DNA from: DASPKX01 sp035627835
Lineage (GTDB): Bacteria > Verrucomicrobiota > Verrucomicrobiia > Limisphaerales > SXQI01
Assembly: GCA_035627835.1 (NCBI GenBank)
Contig: DASPKX010000110.1
Coordinates: forward strand, 1 to 64,000
Length of the DNA stretch: 64,000 nucleotides
Direction of reading: 5' to 3'
A program made the translations under genes and the position numbers. Below, piece after piece: positions 61,718 to 64,000 of this stretch. The notes beneath the pieces were generated by a model. It made no database searches, had not been told where the DNA came from, and saw only the letters and a program-made list of their open reading frames with translations. How positions within the stretch are numbered: the first letter of the stretch is position 1; each line of letters starts with the position of its first letter.

Positions 61718-62269
61718 ATGGACCCGCTCACGGCTACTACGGTTGCGCTTCAGACTGCCTCAAGCGCATCGGCGCTCCTGAAAGGATTGATCTCGGTTGT
61801 TCGAGGGACTGGCAAAGCAGAAGCCCTAAACGATGTGCTTGAGCTGCAATCTCAACTTTTCGCGTTAAGCGAGGCGAACGGCTCATTGGCAGCCGAGAAC
61901 AGACTGTTACGCGAGAAGGTTGAGGAGCTCGAGAAGCTTCAGAAGACCGCACGGGTGTTGGTGGCAAATTGGTCGGCATACTGGCTTCCGAGGGAGGGTG
62001 GCGGGTTGGATGGGCCGTTCTCACTAAGTAAATGGGATTCCGAGAGGATACTAGCGCGGTGTCGCTTCATCCACTCCAAGGAACCCTTCGCCAGCAAGGG
62101 CAAAGCCACCTTGATCTATCGCTGCGACTTGACTGGGGAACTTGTGGAGGTGCCTTACGAGTTCGTCTCAAGAAACCTGGTAGTGCCTGCAGAAGAATTA
62201 GAGATGATGTCCAAGAAAGGCCGCAGCAAGTACAAGGGAGACGTTAACAACCCATTCTTCGATAGATAG
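61718..62269 (+). CDS. uncharacterised coiled-coil protein (183 aa)
   Basis: ATG 61718 starts MDPLTATTVALQTASSASALLKGLISVVRG, an Ala/Thr-rich helix, followed by a coiled coil (about 45-75: LELQSQLFALSEANGSLAAENRLLREKVEELEKL) and a C-terminal globular part with Trp (WSAYWLP). Similar helix-plus-coil proteins occur in prophage and genomic islands. Function not known. Confidence 0.55.
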   Translation: MDPLTATTVALQTASSASALLKGLISVVRGTGKAEALNDVLELQSQLFALSEANGSLAAENRLLREKVEELEKLQKTARVLVANWSAYWLPREGGGLDGPFSLSKWDSERILARCRFIHSKEPFASKGKATLIYRCDLTGELVEVPYEFVSRNLVVPAEELEMMSKKGRSKYKGDVNNPFFDR

Positions 62270-62295
62270 GCCTCCGCCATCGTGAGCGGAGGAAA

Positions 62296-62532
62296 TCAGC
62301 CGTTTAGGCTTTGCCGGAAGACGCGGACAGCACCGCGCAGCAGCGCGGCCAGGGCGAACAACACGCCTGAGGCGTAGGCGACGACCGGCAGGGCCAGCCA
62401 GGATGTAAGGCCTACGGCAGACAACGCGAAGCAGGCAACCGCCAGCACGAGAACGAAGGCGTGGAAGAGCAGCACGACAGGCAGCAGATAGCCGCGGGCT
62501 TTTGGTGGCAGGGATTTAGCAAACGGTCGCAT
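62296..62532 (-). CDS. small membrane protein, possible holin (78 aa)
   Basis: Two hydrophobic segments (about 15-37, 42-65) and a basic C-terminus (RGAVRVFRQSLNG). It overlaps the preceding gene by 17 bp. Size and topology would suit a phage holin; no signature confirms it. Confidence 0.5.
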   Translation of the reverse strand: MRPFAKSLPPKARGYLLPVVLLFHAFVLVLAVACFALSAVGLTSWLALPVVAYASGVLFALAALLRGAVRVFRQSLNG

Positions 62533-62737
62533 TGCGTTTCACCTTCTCCAGCTTTTCCAAGTCAGCAGTCACCGGGCGGCGCGCGTTAACCAGCGCGACA
62601 GCTTTCCGGATTGCGCGGCGTCTGGGCTTCGGCAGTCGGCCGAGCGCGATAGACACCCCGGCAAAGTCTCTGAGCGTGCGCCAGGCAGCGCGCGCGGCCC
62701 CAAGCAAGGCCATGATGCTTTTGGAACTGCTCATCAA
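62516..62737 (-). CDS. small basic phage-region protein (73 aa)
   Basis: A 73-residue Arg/Lys/Ala-rich protein with helical character (RRAIRKAVALVNARRPVTADLEKLEKVK). It overlaps the tape-measure gene by 4 bp and the next gene by 17 bp. No family recognised. Confidence 0.5.
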   Translation of the reverse strand: MMSSSKSIMALLGAARAAWRTLRDFAGVSIALGRLPKPRRRAIRKAVALVNARRPVTADLEKLEKVKRNATVC

Positions 62738-63837
62738 TAGCGAGGGGTTGGTTTTTCCCGTGTTAGGTCCAATCGGAGCCCGCTGATCTCACTCTCGATG
62801 CGCTTGAGGGTCATCAGCTGGCGCTCTTGGGTGATCCGGGTTTGATCAAAGCCACCGAGGAAAATTCCCATCCGCGTGAACTGATCGGCTGGCACACTGC
62901 TGCGCACCTGCGTCACGGCCAACACTTGCTTGCTAACCTCGGCTGCAACTTTGCCCGCTACAGTCGCGGCGTTCAGGCTGCTTGCGCCCGTCCCGCGCCC
63001 GCGCGCATCAACTGCCGCTTCGTCGTCGAACACGCGCATTGCGGCAGCTTTGCCTGCCTCGTGCGCGAGGTCGCCGATCTTCGGGTTTGCCGGATCGCCA
63101 ACAGCTGTTCCGAGCCAAGCGGCGCCGTAAGCGACAATGCTCCGGAGTTCGTTGAACCGCCGCACCATCCAGTCCAACCAGACCGCGAACCCCGCTTTAA
63201 TTTGCCCGCCCATCGTTTCCAAGTGGTCCCCTACGGAATCGATCCGCTTGAGCACGTCGTTCTCGATGACGAGGCCCAACGAAGCGGCGGATTCCGCCGC
63301 GTCCTGGAAGCCTTGCGTGAGTGCTGGCATCAGCTCCTGCGAGGATTTACCGAGCAGCGCCACAGCATCGGCGGTCACCTGGGCATTCTGGCCCGCGTTC
63401 CCGATGTGCCGGGCAACTTGCTCAAAGATGTCTTCGGGGCGTTTGGTCTTGAGGTCCTGGAGCGAGACGCCCATGCGCGCGAAAGCGTCGAGTTCCTTCT
63501 CGTTCCCACCCACAGCCGCGACCATTGAAAGCTGAATGTCCTTTAGGCCTTTGGCCACTGCCTCGACGCTGCTGCCTGACTGTTTCGCGGCGTACTCCCA
63601 CGCCTGGAGCTTGTCGGTCGAAATCCCTGTCGCGGCGGACAGGTCGACCATTCTCCCCGCCAGGTCCATTAGGTTGTGGGATAAACCCGTCATCGCGTTC
63701 ACGCCAACGAAACCCGCAGCCATGTTGAGCGCGGCCCGAGAAACCCTCTGGATTTCAGCGGCAGCAGCATCAGCACCGCGCTTGACCCCGCTCGAATTCA
63801 TCGTCAAGCGGATCAGAAAATCGACTGCGTTAGCCAT
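62734..63837 (-). CDS. phage tail tape-measure-like protein
   Basis: A 367-residue protein starting ANAVDFLIRLTMNSSGVKRGADAAAAEIQRVS, followed by a Gly/Ala/Leu-rich helical region (GLSHNLMDLAGRMVDLSAATGISTDKLQAWEYAAKQSG) and FDKL/IFEQVARHIGNAG helices, the standard pattern of tape-measure proteins of tailed phages. Such proteins set tail length. It is shorter than the usual tape measure, so it may be a short version or a minor tail protein. It belongs to a minus-strand tail module that extends beyond the right edge. Confidence 0.75.
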   Translation of the reverse strand: MANAVDFLIRLTMNSSGVKRGADAAAAEIQRVSRAALNMAAGFVGVNAMTGLSHNLMDLAGRMVDLSAATGISTDKLQAWEYAAKQSGSSVEAVAKGLKDIQLSMVAAVGGNEKELDAFARMGVSLQDLKTKRPEDIFEQVARHIGNAGQNAQVTADAVALLGKSSQELMPALTQGFQDAAESAASLGLVIENDVLKRIDSVGDHLETMGGQIKAGFAVWLDWMVRRFNELRSIVAYGAAWLGTAVGDPANPKIGDLAHEAGKAAAMRVFDDEAAVDARGRGTGASSLNAATVAGKVAAEVSKQVLAVTQVRSSVPADQFTRMGIFLGGFDQTRITQERQLMTLKRIESEISGLRLDLTREKPTPRY

Positions 63838-63877
63838 TTGTTGCCTCCTGTGGATGTTGGGTATTCATCGAAAATGT

Positions 63878-63936
63878 TTGCCCGCCCCCTTGAGAGTTTT
63901 TCCACTACCGATGGAAGGAACGAGAGGGGCGGGCAA
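63878..63936. repeat. 11-bp inverted repeat with long loop upstream of the tape-measure gene
   Basis: TTGCCCGCCCC (63878-63888) and GGGGCGGGCAA (63926-63936) are exact complements across a 37-base loop. No T-run follows closely. It may be a transcriptional or RNA-processing signal between phage tail genes. Confidence 0.6.
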
Positions 63937-63962
63937 GCCTATGGGTCACAGCAGACCGAAAA

Positions 63963-64000
63963 TTATTCACCGCGAAGCAGCCGCGCTTTGTTCTCTCGGT
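63963..64000 (-). CDS. C-terminal end of a further phage gene, partial
   Basis: The minus strand ends with ...ENKARLLRGE and a TAA stop at 63963-63965, in a context (126 bp upstream of the tape-measure gene) consistent with another phage tail gene that begins beyond the window. Only 11 codons are visible, so this is tentative. Confidence 0.35.
   Translation of the reverse strand, partial: RENKARLLRGE

Overview
The window looks like a piece of a Verrucomicrobiota (PVC-group) chromosome. The reasons are a DUF1552 / cytochrome-like DUF1592-DUF1588-DUF1585 gene pair of the kind abundant in Planctomycetes and Verrucomicrobia, GC-rich codon use, and intergenic repeat DNA full of short 'cgcagat' and 'acgaa' words often seen in that phylum. 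No rRNA or species-diagnostic gene is present, so the assignment is an inference. Two apparent prophage regions flank a chromosomal middle that carries housekeeping genes and then a defence island.

Region 1 (1-27.5 kb) is a prophage, or phage-derived segment, read almost entirely from the minus strand. From right to left it holds a Cys-rich protein, small structural or lysis candidates, an HTH protein, the large terminase (the only plus-strand gene), a large portal, a scaffold-like protein, the probable major capsid with its own terminator, a head-tail adaptor fused to a metallophosphoesterase, an Ig-like/von Willebrand A protein, three glycosyltransferases, tail and fibre proteins, DUF3307, a fourth glycosyltransferase, and proteins running off the left edge. 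A large portal with no tape measure in view suggests a short-tailed phage. A 16-bp palindrome (CCTTTAACGTTATAGG and variants) occurs in six intergenic gaps, each heading a block of genes. The region ends next to tRNA-Val(TAC) at 27,484-27,559.

Region 2 (27.6-39.3 kb) is ordinary chromosome: two uncharacterised genes, smpB and rpoZ, the DUF1552/DUF1592 pair, a PepSY-like protein with an OmpR-type response regulator and histidine kinase, an EVE-domain protein, an RsbW-like ATPase and rlmN. Region 3 (39.3-41.0 kb) has no gene. It holds a helically spaced GTGTTTT array and 2.4 copies of a ~410-bp tandem repeat.

Region 4 (41.1-57.0 kb) is a plus-strand defence island. A type I restriction-modification operon (hsdM, a frameshifted hsdS, hsdR) carries three extra genes between hsdS and hsdR: a TIR-domain protein, a PD-(D/E)XK nuclease and a Trp-rich partner. 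Directly after it comes a compact SWIM / DUF5691 / MoxR-AAA / DUF5682 / VWA operon, related in composition to E. coli yehL-M-P-Q. The combined R-M/TIR/nuclease operon is the best candidate here for an undescribed composite system.

Region 5 (57-64 kb) holds a zinc-ribbon membrane protein whose last 27 codons are duplicated on the far side of a methyltransferase gene, a short DUF3606 gene, a promoter plus the 5' half of a tRNA-Arg(TCT) gene cut at the anticodon loop, and then a second mobile region. That region carries a predicted three-way-junction RNA, a 53-residue protein, an AlbA_2 protein, and minus-strand phage tail genes including a tape-measure protein that continue beyond the right edge.
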